This document shows positions 20,436-32,339 of a stretch of 64,000 nt of DNA, piece after piece. The stretch covers positions 82,090,702 through 82,154,701 of the forward strand of contig NC_065881.2 in assembly GCF_932274485.2 (NCBI RefSeq), written 5' to 3'. The position numbers and the translations under genes are program-made. Origin of the DNA: Patella vulgata. Taxonomy: Eukaryota; Mollusca; Gastropoda; Patellidae. Under the pieces are notes generated by a model. That model worked only from the letters and a program-made list of their open reading frames with translations, did no database searches and had not been told where the DNA came from. Every line of letters starts with the position of its first letter. The first letter of the stretch is position 1.

Positions 20436-21107
20436 TACTCTTCAAAAAAGTAGGGGATATTGAAATGGAAATACCTGTGCAGGTTGTAATATGATAAATA
20501 GTCGTCATGGACACTTGGCATGCTTTGAGAGTATGTTCACAGATGAAGAACTTATCGCCCCAACAGAACCACTGAGCTGCACATGCGACACGCAATAGCG
20601 CCATACACGTGGGAGGGGTTCATTGTCAAACTTGACATTTCAAGGAAGGGTTGATGAAAACTGCCGCTTGCTGGTTTATCCTATCCATGTTTGCTTTCCT
20701 ATCGGTTCTTGCATAAGATTTACTGTTTACCGTAACTTTGCTTTAGTGTGTTACGTTTAATTTGATCGTCAACGTCAACCGACAACACTGCAAGAATTGG
20801 CCGTGGCACTGCAAGAGGAGTTGGTCAAATTGCTCCAAATCGTGATTGGATGGTTGGTTAGGAGCATACCACGGCGAGTTGCTAAATGTCTGAGGATTGG
20901 TGGGGCAATTACTCATTATTAAAACAAAAAACACAAACGTCCATTTTCACTTTTGACAGTGTATCTCTTTGCGAGTGAAGATAAGCCGTTTATGTTCATG
21001 TGTAGGCAATTGACCTATTATTAACATGGTTACATCTAATAAAAACAGCAGTGCATTTCCACAGTTTTGTATTGTTTCTGAATATCCCCTACTTTTTGTG
21101 AAGAGTA
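20436..21107 (+). mobile_element. Tc1 deletion derivative (672 bp)
   Basis: The ends are TACTCTTCAAAAAAGTAGGG and the complement CCCCTACTTTTTGTGAAGAG. Inside, 20762-20922 encodes only the C-terminus of a Tc1 transposase (RQRQPTTLQELAVALQEE, then RSIPRRVAKC and THY stop), related to but not derived from the protein at 15829. The N-terminus and catalytic core are gone, so it would depend on a transposase from elsewhere. Confidence 0.8.
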
Positions 21108-21114
21108 TAAGAGT

Positions 21115-21590
21115 ATATAAATATTTAACTTGTCTGTTCACCTTTTGTTCTTTATGTACTTATATATAAAAATATATAAAAATATTTAACTTGTCTTTTC
21201 ACCTTTTGTTCTTTATGTACTTATATAAAAATATTTAACTTATATGTTCACCTTTTGTTCTGTATGTACATATATATAAATATTTAACCTATCTGTTCAC
21301 CTTTGTATACATATATATACATATATATGCATATATATAAATATTTAACTTGTCTGTTAACCGTTTGTTCTGTATGTACTTATATATAAAAATATTTAAC
21401 TTGTCTGTTTACCTTTTGTTCTGTATGTACATATATATAAATATTTAACCTATCTGTTCACCTTTGTATACATATATATACATATATATGCATATATATA
21501 AATATTTAACTTGTCTATTCACCGTTTGTTCTGTATGTACTTATATATAAATATTCAACTTGTCTGTTCACCTTTTCGTCTTTATGTTCA
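21115..21590. repeat. Minisatellite, about 50-bp unit
   Basis: Units carry AAATATTTAACTTGTCTGTT, CACCTTTTGTTCTTTATGT and ACTTATATATA, repeated about eight times with variants. Some units include an inserted ACATATATATACATATATATGC block. The array starts immediately after the Tc1 derivative at 20436-21107; the same motif (CTTTATGTACATATATACTC) is found just before it, so the transposon sits inside the array. Confidence 0.8.
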
Positions 21591-21613
21591 CACATATATA
21601 TATATATATATAT

Positions 21614-21675
21614 GGAATATTTACAAAGTGATTAGCATTTGCTCACCTTTTCGCTAATCATTTTGTAAATATTCC
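21614..21675 (+). other. Near-perfect hairpin: 23-bp stem, 16-nt loop
   Basis: The 5' arm GGAATATTTACAAAGTGATT+AGC (21614-21636) pairs with GCTAATCA+TTTTGTAAATATTCC (21653-21675). The only non-Watson-Crick position would be a G:U in RNA. The loop is ATTTGCTCACCTTTTC. It follows a (TA)n run. It could be a small foldback element or a microRNA-like precursor; sequence alone cannot decide. Confidence 0.6.
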
Positions 21676-21737
21676 ATTTCTTAATATATAGCCTAATATG
21701 TAATTGTCTGCGATATCACCTTGGTAATATTGCACAA

Positions 21738-21770
21738 TACACACACACACACACCCACACACACACACGT
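21738..21770. repeat. (AC)n microsatellite
   Basis: An ACACACAC run interrupted by one CCC. No other feature is apparent in 21676-22200. Confidence 0.8.
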
Positions 21771-22503
21771 CTTCACAATACATTATTGTAACTTGAACTG
21801 TCTGCTGTTTTTATTCAAGGTGAGTCCTCATCACCTAGAATGTTATTTACATTTTTACATGATTTTATTCTCCATGTAATTTTACTTAGTCAAACATTGG
21901 TTTCTTTTATATATGTAATTTCCCTTGCATTATGTTTTTTTTTAATTTTTTATAAGTTTCGATAATTTTTAATTATTGACTTATTTAAGCATATACTACT
22001 AATACATATTTGACAGTAGTCGTGGTACTATTTTAATTTCAAGTGTAAATATTCGGAAACCTTTTTTGTACGTTATTTTATCATTGCTTATTAACCATGG
22101 TAACCTATGGTTTACAATTTATATTAATTAGTCCATGTTCAGTTTGAGCCTAAAAGTGTTAGTTGCCCTTAAATAATAATATGCTCGATAAATCATATTT
22201 ATTGTTCATGTATGGGCGTAAATTGCATATGAACCGGGAGCTCAGTGCGGGGGGTGTCCATCAAATATTCACAAAACCAGACCCAACCTTTCTATAGTAA
22301 ATAGAGCGGGAGCCCAGGGGGTTAACCTAGCTGAAAAGTGTACCAATTTTCTCCTATATGGTATCAATGTTTGTATATCTGGTATCATCAGAATGTAAGT
22401 CTGTCGGGTTTCTGGTGGTGGGTGTGGTATTCCACGCCCAAAATGCCATGCCCCCAACTAGTCTAGATTAGCTCAAAAGTGTACCACATGAAAATCGCAC
22501 AGC

Positions 22504-23254
22504 CAACGCCGGATTAACTATTGTGGGGGCCCTGGTGCCTGGAACATGTGGGGGCCCCTTATCAGCGACCGGGGAACTGTGCTGGCCACCTCGAGGGCTG
22601 AAGGCGCGAAGCCCCGCAAGGGTGGTCTGGGGAGATTTTCCCCCCAGGAAATTTTTAGAAATTGGAGGCCGGAAACGTGATTTCCTGGCATTTCAGGCAC
22701 TTGTGTCGGAAATTTAGAAGTACCTCCCCCAGAAAAAAATAAAATTCTGCCTCAAAAGTAGCGCATTCTGTCGTTATTTCAGTGGGCCAATCCATGCGAG
22801 TGCTATGAAATGATGGCATTTCTAGAGGAGGGGGCTGGAGCCCATTGAGCCCGTTAAATCCGCCACTGTAAATGAGCAGAGCTAAATCAAACCTAATTTT
22901 GAAGTCGCTCAGTGATAAATAACGGGGTCACTTGATTCGGAATCGTATTATATCCCCCACTATGATTTGATGAATGGAGGCCGTAACGTTACGACCAAGT
23001 CAGACTCGATTTTTGACGGCATCACCGGATTACACCGAATTCTCGGATGTCGATCGCGACACACCATGACTTGAGGGGCCCCAGGGACTTCCGATGGAGG
23101 GTTTTCGGAAGTCCCTGGGGACCCGTCACTAGGTCACCGGCCGTTGGAGTCCTCGGTCCGACCATGCTCGAGGCGCGCAACTGAGATTTTTGTGGGGGCC
23201 CTCTAATGTGGGGGGCCCTGGGGCCCATGGTGTCCCGTGGTTAATCCGGCGTTG
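22504..23254. mobile_element. Non-autonomous hAT-type element (751 bp) with perfect 8-bp target duplication
   Basis: The ends are CAACGCCGGATTAACTATTG and the complement GTGGTTAATCCGGCGTTG. CGCACAGC stands at 22496-22503 and again at 23255-23262, an 8-bp target duplication as made by hAT transposases. Both subterminal regions are rich in GGGGGCCC. No transposase remains. The insertion splits a sequence with CTAGATTAGCTCAAAAGTGT on the left and a similar CTAGATTAGTTCAAATCTGT on the right (about 23412). Confidence 0.8.
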
Positions 23255-23959
23255 CGCACAGCAAGGTACCGTACATCTTCAGGTATTACAAAAACACTCT
23301 GACAGTCATCTCTAGTGGTGGGGTACCCCTGACAGAGCTATGTAATTGCCAGACATTTGTAATGATGGAGTATCCCTGACAAGAGTTATCTAATATTTAG
23401 ACCAAAGCTAGGCTAGATTAGTTCAAATCTGTACCACCTAAAACAGCTCAAATGGGGTTTTGGAACATGTTTCGAAGTGTTTTGGTTTTAAAATGTACGG
23501 TGCTAAGACCAACTTAAGATGAGTTTTAAATATTCCTATTATTAATTAGAATAGTTTTTATATTTTAAGCTGGCATTTTATTGCTTTAAATTTTCCGAGT
23601 GCAAAAACGGAAAATTTGGCCTTTTGACCTCCCGGGTCATAAAGAACAAGGTGAATTTAGCAAGTTTACATTTTTATTGAAAGGGTGATTACTTTCGATC
23701 ATTTTCAGCATGTTTTCATGATACAAGAATGGCTGCGCATTCACTTTCCGTGCAAATGACCTCATTTGACCTCGAATATCTCAAATCACTTCTACTGAAT
23801 TTGTTTCTATGAAACCGCAAAAAATACGAATTTCATACGCATATCAGCGAGAAAATCACGATTTGGTACCTTGTTTTTTAACCACGAAATTTTCCCAATT
23901 TCTTCGTAGCAAATAGACGAACCGAACGCCGCTTATGTCAATGACAACACACTGTGTGA

Positions 23960-24057
23960 TGACGTCAGTATAAAAGACACTTCGTAGTTTGGAGTTCGTA
24001 CTGCCTGCGGAACCTCACTCATTAAATTACTTAACCGCGCAGCACGTTTGTGTTATG
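23960..24057 (+). promoter_or_regulatory. Promoter-like block: CRE, TATA box, short leader ending ATG|GTGAG
   Basis: TGACGTCA (23960-23967, the consensus CRE) is followed at once by TATAAAAG (23969-23976). About 80 bp later GTGTTATG|GTGAGAAA places an ATG directly against a consensus splice donor, an arrangement common in highly expressed housekeeping genes whose first exon ends at the start codon. No convincing second exon was found in the next 10 kb, so this may be a real first exon with a distant partner, a promoter inside an old element, or chance. Confidence 0.35.
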
Positions 24058-24204
24058 GTGAGAAAAATATAATTCTTATTCAGATAATTTTAAAATATTA
24101 TACACGCTTACTGCTTTTATAACATTACTTTTGCTGTAGCTATAGAGTTAAAAAAAATATAGAAAGGCAGCACTAAACCACTAAAACCATATTAATTAAA
24201 CATA

Positions 24205-24640
24205 CATTATGCAAGAACTAAATCTGTCAATTGCAGGTATTTCTTTAGGCCTGAAATTTTTTCTAAATGATTAATTTAGCATTAATTAACTTATCCGAGC
24301 CATAATCAACTCTCGATGGCATCGGAATTTTTCGATATTAAATAGATTAGAATGGTTCAGCCATATTTTGATATAATTTAAAAATAGAGAAGCGAGACTT
24401 CGAACAACCAGTACGGCGGTTGACAATATTGCACACGTCTTGTCAAACCTTCAATGGCTAATGTTTTCGCAATAGAGTAATTTGAATGAAATTAACAAAT
24501 TAACCATTTTACATTATCTATTTTCGAACTATTATAGCAAGAATGGCTAGCTCTTTATCTAAATCTTACATAATGTATCTTTAATGTTTAGTAATGTCTC
24601 ACAATATCAACGATGTAACGTCAAATAAAACGCGTCTGAA
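24205..24640 (+). repeat. Dispersed repeat R1, well-preserved copy
   Basis: It follows the same order as 12655-13030: ACATTATGCAAGAACTAAAT, TCTCGATGGCATCGG, GAGAAGCGAGAC, CACACGTCTTGTCAAACC and ATTATAGCAAGAATGGC. Confidence 0.5.
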
Positions 24641-24832
24641 ACTTTAACCTAAACTTTTGGTCTCCTACCTGTTAATTTCGCACAAATCTTAAAACAGGTG
24701 GAGATGAGATAATATCGTTGGTGAGAGTTGTGCTCCATGCATGGATATTTATAGATGTTGGTATGATCCTTGTGAAGGATTCAAGGGATCTTTTACCTAA
24801 TACCGAGCAAACAGTCCTAACCGAGGGAGGAA

Positions 24833-25584
24833 TGTAGCAAGATTTTTAGAATTTTTGCTCTTTAAATTAATGATAGCATTATATTGTATTAATTAATATC
24901 TTTGGCTAATTATTAAATTCCTACATTACACTTAAATCAAAATGAGTGAATGAGTGACAGATTATATGTAAAGAGTTATAATTTGGTAAACATTCAATTC
25001 TAGGTTGATAACAGTGGGTGGTTTTCGATGTCATTGGGCTACTTGATCAATCAATATATTTAATTACGTCAAATTTGACCAATTAGATAATTGAACGTCC
25101 AAACCCAAAGCTACAAAACCATCATATTTCTGAGCATTCTTCAGACATTCGTTTTGATTCCAGAAGGAAAAGATGTAGCAATATCTATCACCAGACTCGA
25201 CCCAGCGAATCTGGCTTGATTGGGTTAGAGGGAATGACTTTATTGTAACCTATTGTAATGCTTATATCCTATGTATCAGAGCTTAATATAAAACTGTAAT
25301 CAAGAAACTCTTGTATTTGTTGTTCCTGTTGATGATACCATTTACGATGCAGTATATTCAATCACAACATGAAGCTGTCATTAATGTGGAATGTCAGAAT
25401 GACATTTAAAGATACGTCCTAACCAGTTAAAGAATTGCAAATGTAACCAGAGACAATGCTAGACGATTTACGACTGTTCCACAATATGTAGTTCGAAACG
25501 ATGCATGGGTTATAGGCCGGATGTGGCGACCAGTTTTTAGGTATTTTCCGCTCTCCACGTCTGACAAAGACCCATGGTGCTACA
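24833..25584 (+). mobile_element. Fossil 3' LTR with polypurine tract (LTR retrotransposon remnant)
   Basis: The block starts TGTAGCAAG directly after CCGAGGGAGGAA, which looks like a polypurine tract, and ends GGTGCTACA, giving the TG..CA ends expected of an LTR. Its right part (from about 25170) matches 28860-29208 and 48587-48999. No 5' partner or coding region was identified upstream. It is old and incomplete. Confidence 0.45.
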
Positions 25585-26464
25585 TTCATTCGACGTTCTT
25601 GAAACAACTAATCTGCACGTTGTAAAAGTTAACGTTATTAAAATGATATTAAATAAATACTATTTAGTAACGTCTCACAGTATCAACGCGTTTTATTCAA
25701 AGGTTTTAATGCAACGTTTGTTAACGAAGCGTTTAAAAAACTAAGATCCAATAGAATGAATAATTTCGTCATGAATAAATAATTCAATAATGTTCAAGGA
25801 ATCTTAAGCTAAAACGTTACATAATTTACTTTAGAAGAAAATGGTTTACTAAATTACAGGAAAAAGATGTATCATGAAAATAGAATGTTTTACGAATTTT
25901 ATTGGAAGGTTAATTCTGTTCGTTTAATTTAAATGTTTTTAGATTAGGAAAACGGAACGTTTTAAAAACTAAAATCAATACAACTTCACGAACAAATATA
26001 ATAATAGCGTTCAGAGAATTATAAGGTAAAATGATACAAAAGTTACGTTAGAAGAACGTTTACAGCTTGTCTGATCAGGTTTAGAAGATAACGTTGAATC
26101 AGATGGTTCACTTGACGTTCTTAACTATTCTGAACGTCCAAAACAACTTTAGAGTTAGGTCATAGTTGAATTACAGTAAACATTATGTCAAAAGACAACA
26201 TGCTGGCGATGGTCCTGGAACCTTTATAAAAAGGAAAGCCCATATCTGAACCTTTTTTGAAGTTTGGAGTACATGCTTAGGCAAACATTCTGAACGAGAC
26301 CATATTAGGACCAATTACGAATGTTAGCAAAACGTTATATGTTTCCAGATTGTTAACTTGAGTTTACGGGAAGTGCAATATGATTGGATGTGTTTATAAT
26401 TAAATATTTCAAAAGCAACAATAGTTCGTATTTGAATTTCCGTATCTAGCAAAAGAAGAATTTG

Positions 26465-26790
26465 GTTATATTCATCAGAATGGTTAGAATGATTATTAAT
26501 CATCAGAATAGTTATAATTATCCATCACCATCAAAATAGACATATTTTTATCATCGGAATAGTTATATCGTTATTATCAAAATAGTTTATAATATTATCC
26601 ATGAGAATAGTTATAACTTTTATCCATTAGAACAGTTATAATATTATCCATCAGAATAGTTATAATATTATCCATCAGAATCGTTATAACTTTTATTCAT
26701 CAGAATAGTACAAATTTTATCCATGAGAATTGTTCTAATATTATAATACTATAACTTTTATCCATCAGAATATATATTATAATGTTTTGT
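26465..26790. repeat. Minisatellite, about 24-27-bp unit
   Basis: Repeated units of CCATCAGAATAGTTATAAT plus ATTAT or TTTTAT, about 12 copies and irregular. The surrounding 25590-26460 and 26790-27550 are AT-rich with no gene recognised. Confidence 0.75.
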
Positions 26791-27549
26791 TATATTCTAA
26801 AGAAATGAATTAAGTTACTTTTATTATTAGTTTCGCATAATTTAATCATTTTTTTTTTAATTTGAAAGTTTACCACCAATTAACCTGTATGCTACACAAT
26901 TAAGCCTTTCATTTTGTACAAAGTTGGTGATGGTTATAGAATGATGTAGTGTTATTCCAAAACATAGATAAGGGTGTTTTTTTATTTTCATGTTTAAAAA
27001 TAGAATCCAGTCGAACGCTATAAAATAAATTCAGATTGAACGTCATTGACAACAATTCGCCGTTTTCTACTCGTAAGATCAGTTTTTAAAAGACCCTAAA
27101 AAGTGTCGAACTAATAATTCTAAGGTAATAGTGAAGTCTATCCAAAAGAGATGCGTGGGATATGGTATCAAACGCCACAGCCAGGCCCAACGCAACTCTT
27201 ATTATAAACAGAGATACAGTGCTAAGATATTTTATAGGCACTTTATAAATGGTCATGAACTCTAGCTGTGAGGGTCAAAATGAACCGTGAGTTGCTGTGT
27301 AATAAATTAGGCCTACTGTAAATCGTTGAAATCAAGCTTCCCGTGGATTCGGTTCCGTGATCTTTAAATATATTTGTATGTGATTTGATCGAAGTTGGTG
27401 ATTTTATAAGAGGCAATGGGTAAAGGAACTGAAATAGAGGAATCCAATGAAACTGAAATATCATCAACGCCATTGAATGGAGTTCTCTCCCTGTGAGTAA
27501 TGACCTCGAAACAAATTTTGATTGAAACTCACAAGCAAGGGGGTGGGGG

Positions 27550-27797
27550 GGGACGGTGACTCGGTGGGAATGGCATCGGTTCACTAACCAAGCGTTGCCA
27601 GATTCCTGAAAGTTCCTCGGAATATTCAAGGCTGGTTATTCCGTGTCAGTGTTATAGGATGGAGGGTAGAGCAAGGACAAGAGTATCTAGTGGGTGTCAC
27701 GGTGTCTAAGTGGGTAAGAAGCTGGCTCGCTAGCCTGGATGTCGGGTGTTCGATTCCACCATTGGCCGAGAAAGTTCATCCAGATTTTCCGACGTCA
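27550..27797 (+). mobile_element. SINE family B, tandem partial heads
   Basis: A degenerate first part (GGTGACTCGGTGGGAATGGC onward) is followed at 27690 by a cleaner head (GTCACGGTGTCTAAGTGGG, GTCGGGTGTTCGATTCC). It stops at TTTTCCGACGTCATAG. Confidence 0.55.
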
Positions 27798-28019
27798 TAG
27801 AAATATAAATTAGAACGGTACGCAGTAAACTGTTGTCAGTTATTTATGTTTTTTGAATTGAAGAACAGGTGGTAATATCAATATTCAAATTTATTTATAA
27901 GCCAATAAATACACTGTCATTGATTAAAAATTTTATATAAAATTCTGTGAATGGAATGAAGTTTAACGTCTATACATAATATTCATTCTGCAGATTAGAG
28001 GACTATCTACTCTACTTCC

Positions 28020-28290
28020 GAGAGAGCCAGATTGGTTAAGTAGGAATGACGCTGGCTCGCTAGCCTGGAGGTCGCGTGCTCGATCCCTGCATTAGCCGAG
28101 AAAGTTCATCGGGATTTTCTGGCGTGGTTTCTTCTTATCAGTGGTGCAGATCGGCGAGCTTGACAGGGACAGCTGTCTAGACGTTAGGGTGGGATAACCA
28201 AAACCCCGAGGACCCGTGTATGCATAGGTTTGCACGTAAACGGCAGTTGGAATTCGATATAAGAGTAGGCGATAGTGCCGCTGTCCAGGT
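28020..28290 (+). mobile_element. SINE family B, 3'-truncated
   Basis: The head GACGCTGGCTCGCTAGCCTG and TGCTCGATCCCTGCATTAG is followed by the body to GATATAAGAGTAGGCGATAG. It stops just upstream of the LTR-like block at 28339. Confidence 0.65.
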
Positions 28291-28338
28291 CTCTGTGACT
28301 GAAAACGTCGATGGTCTAAACGTCGGCACACAATCTCT

Positions 28339-31300
28339 TGTAGTAATATGGAGGGAGAGAATTTGTGCTTTGAAACATCTAAGTAAAATAATATTAGGGA
28401 TTTGATTAATTATTCTCCATTGCCAAAATATTAACTAAGGTATACGTTAAATTCTGAAACGCAAATTAAAATTGTTCATGAATATTGTTACAATAACAAG
28501 ACATGAGGTCTAAAGAGAAAGAATGGATAAATATGATGGCTGGAACAATAGCGTTACCTTTCATATTATTAATGCTAACTTCATAACCAAAAATAGGGAA
28601 TGTATGCTGGTTGTTTAGATATGTTAACTCCGCTATACGTTTGTAAACATGATGGTCATTTGCATTTTTCAAGGATAAATTGTTATTGTTTGAAATATAC
28701 GTGGCAGGAAAGTTAATATTTCATATTTGGCAAGAGTGACCAATCACAGGATTAATTAGATCATAATTAGCCAATAGAATAATTAATGGGTGTGAATCTG
28801 AGAATATATAATTAATAGAATGTGCGCTCTAGGTTAGACAGCCGTGTAGTTCTCGTAGGGAGAAGATGTAGGAATTTCCATCAGCAGAGTCGCCGAGTCA
28901 GCGTGAGAGCGGGTTAGAGGGAATGACTTTATTATGTTTTTACTTGTGCTTAATATAAAATGTTGAAACGAAATGTGGCATTGTTGTTACTGTGTGTAAC
29001 TGAATGAGTGGCAGAATATATACACAATATTTAAAGTGAAGTCCTACAAGAAGAAAATAGGAAACAAATGCGGCCAGAAACAACACTAGACGATCATGGC
29101 TGTTCCAGAATATGTAGTAAGAAAAATGCATGGGTCATACGTCGGATGTGGCGACCGAGTTTTCCCGCGTCCGTTCTCCACGTCTGACAGACGACTCATG
29201 GTGCTACATATTCGATTTGGTAGCCGTGACAGGATTCGACCTTCAAGGAAATCTACATATTTGATTTGGTTTCCGTGATTATAATCCACCTTCAAGGGAA
29301 TCTAGATGAAAACATATTTGATTTGGTTGCAGATGCCCCATAATTAAGCGTGTCATGTAAGTTAATAATTTATTTAGGAATGTCAAATTGGAGTTATCTT
29401 AATTTAAAGTGGGTCTATAGAGAGTAGGTTATTAAATTTTAGGTATCTCATGAATAGCAATAATATGGAATAGGGAATAAAATAAAGAATTGATGCTGTC
29501 TCCGAGTTTAGCAAGAACTGCAGAGCTAAAATGTAAAATTTGTGAGTGATTACCTCAAAATGTTTTTAGTTGGCGTTCTGCTGGCTCGTTGAAATTCGTG
29601 TTTGTGTCGTCCATTTAGCTAAGTAGAGCTAAGATGATTTTGAGACCCTAGTCCAAGTCCAAAATCATGGTGAAGCCAGGTAATGCTAAAAAATGTAATT
29701 CAACCTTTGGGTATAAGGTTAGATTATATTAAGAACAAAAACCTTGTGTAATCGTGAATAGCGTTTAGGGAGTAATTAAAGAATAAAAAGGAGTTATATG
29801 ACCTTTGAGTATAAAGGTTAACGTTTTGACAGTATAAGTGCCAGTATTGAGTATTATGCCTTATCCATCGAAAGATGTGTGTTGGCATTCAAGATAAATG
29901 ACTCGTTGAATTTACGAGATTATGGAGCGCATCAGCGAAATAATGCACTATGATTTAAAATGTTGCTTTAAAATGTATAATCCTATATAACTGCGTGCGT
30001 TATGTATGTTATTTTGTGTCATTCAATTTTTGCTTTAAATCGTCCAGGCGAGGTGATTAAAAATGTGTAATCGATATTATGTTGTCTTCTCTCCGGTGTG
30101 CAAGTCATGTGGTGCGTTTATAGATAAGAGATATTTATTAATTATTAAAACAATATACCGGTAGTTTTATCAAATCAAAAGACTGGGTTTAGATAAAATT
30201 AGAATTGTGCCCGCCTGTTTCAAATTCATATGAACGTGATAAAAATGTGTTTATGTTGGCGAAAAAAAACAGGAGTCAAATTGTATATTAATGAGTAAAG
30301 ACTAGGTACGTGTTTATAAAAACATAGTCTTATTCTAGATAAAATAAAATGTCATGCGAATGTACGGACCATTGTTGTTTGGCATTCTTGATAGTGGTTA
30401 TGTACCACTGATTTGGAGGGGGGGGGGGTCACGTGGCTAGGTGGGTAAGACGCTGGCTCGCTGGCCTGAAGGTCGGGTGTTCGATCCCTGCATTTGCCGA
30501 GAAAGTTCATCCAGATTTTCCGGCCTGGTTCCCCTTGTCAGTGATGCAGGCCAGAGGGCCTAGTCGTTCGGATGGGACGAAAAACCGAGGTCCCGTGTAC
30601 ACATTGGCGTGCACGTAAAAGATCGCTTGACAGTTGGAATTCGATATAAGAGTAGGCCGTAGTGCCGCTGTTCGGGCAAAATTTCCCTCATAGCACACTG
30701 TGTGGCGTATGCCCGTCTTCATTAGCCCAGTTCGGAGCAGAACAGTAGCACGTTCAACCCCATTTTATTTTATTTCATTTCATTTCATATCTGATTTTGG
30801 GATAAGTCAGGGCCCGCTTGTCTCACATTGTGTGTTTGTGCAGTTAGTATCAAAATGGAAGTCAAACTTGTACAATTGATAGTTTAGGTCAAAAGGTTGA
30901 GCTACTCTTTTAGAGTATTGTAATTATTTTAAAGAGACACATCAAGGTTTAATTTTAGTTTAAATAAAAGTAAGGGTTAGGATAATAGTGTCAGACTGAT
31001 ATTAAAATAAAGTTTTAAATTAAAATAATTAATTCTTGGTCTGATGGCAATGACATGTTTTGATATGACGGATGAAATGTTCCAACCAATCATCAAAGAA
31101 GAATGAAGAAAGTTCTTGGAAGTCAGAAGACTTGTGAATAATGAGATAACCTCTGCTTCAAGAAACGAAAAAAAATATTTTTAAGAATTGTGATAGCTGA
31201 AATAGACCAATGGAAATCCAAGAAGAAGAAATGGTTTACCAATTTACCACGTGAAACTGAACTTTAAAAATATTAGGTTAGTGTTATAGTATTTTAGAAT

Positions 31301-32339
31301 TAGGACACTGGAAGAGAAATGAACATAAACAATTACAGTTGAGATTTTCTGTGTTTAGTTTAAAGAGAATTATCATAGGACAACGAGGTGCAGTGATGAA
31401 TTTTTGGGGAGCTTTTGAATGCGATTTTTGATTTTTGATTATTTGTGTTTTTCTTTGATGACTTTGTTTTATGCTTTTATTGGATGGTAATCGTATAGTA
31501 ATCCTAAATATTTGCATGTTTCGTGAATAATTGTATAATTATATATTGGATGTTGAATTAGAAAAATTAAAAGTTTTCAAGGAGTCTGCTAACTAATAAG
31601 TAGCACAAATCCTAAAGCAGGGGAGGTAATGTAGTAATATGAAGGGCAAGAATTTGTGCTTAGAAACATCTATGTAAAATAATATTATGGTTCTGATTAA
31701 TTATTCTCCATTGCCAAAATATTAGCTAGCGTATAAGTTAATTCTGAAGTGCATATTAAAATTGTTTATGAACTATTGTGACAATAACAGGACATGGGGT
31801 CTAAAGACAGCGGATAGAGAAATATGAGGGCCGAAACAATATTATTCTCTTTACAAATGATTGATTCTAAGTTCATAACCAAACATAGAGAATGTATGCT
31901 GGTTGTTTAGATATGTTAACGCAGCTATACTTTAGTAAACATGTTGGTCATATACATTTTTCTTTGTTATAAAACATATATCATATTTGTTGACCAAATA
32001 AGGGAACAATCCCTGGCGATGTTCAGTTTGGGGTGCATGTCCTTTCCATATTTATAACTTAGTTGTTATCAGTCTGTAGATTAACACCCCAGACAAAGGA
32101 ATAGGCACCTATGAATAGGGTGGGGAAATAGCATTCGGCAGAGCTCACTACGCCTGTCATACCAGCCATTTAGTTATTTGAGACTAGGAAGAATTGTAAC
32201 ACTTCAGTTTGTAGAAATAAAGTATTTAAGAAAAGAGAAAAGAATCTGAACTGTAGTTGTAACTTCGTCACGGAAGAAAACACAGCGTGAAGATTGAATA
32301 TTGAAGATTGAACATCTGATAGTACTACACTCTACCCTA
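28339..32339 (+). mobile_element. Fossil LTR retrotransposon, no coding region recognised
   Basis: A 5' LTR-like block (28339-29208, TGTAGTAATATGG..GTGCTACA) and a 3' block (31630-32339, TGTAGTAATATGA..GTACTACA) share their first ~335 bp. CTCT flanks both outer ends (28335-28338 and 32340-32343), a plausible 4-bp target duplication. TGGTAGCCGTGACAGGATTC (29218 onward) resembles a primer-binding site, and AAAGCAGGGGAGGTAA before 31630 resembles a polypurine tract. The interior shows no gag or pol and holds a full SINE B. It appears old and non-autonomous or heavily decayed; the family is unassigned. Confidence 0.55.
30419..30785 (+). mobile_element. SINE family B, full length
   Basis: It starts in a G run, then GTGGCTAGGTGGGTAAGACG (A box) and GGTCGGGTGTTCGATCCCTG (B box). 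It ends TTTTATTTTATTTCATTTC. It interrupts the internal region of the LTR fossil 28339-32339. Confidence 0.8.

Noticed and set aside
27243-27629. 128-codon minus-strand open frame
   Set aside because: Part lies in SINE B-like sequence (27550 onward) and the rest has no recognisable motif or splice structure; most likely chance.
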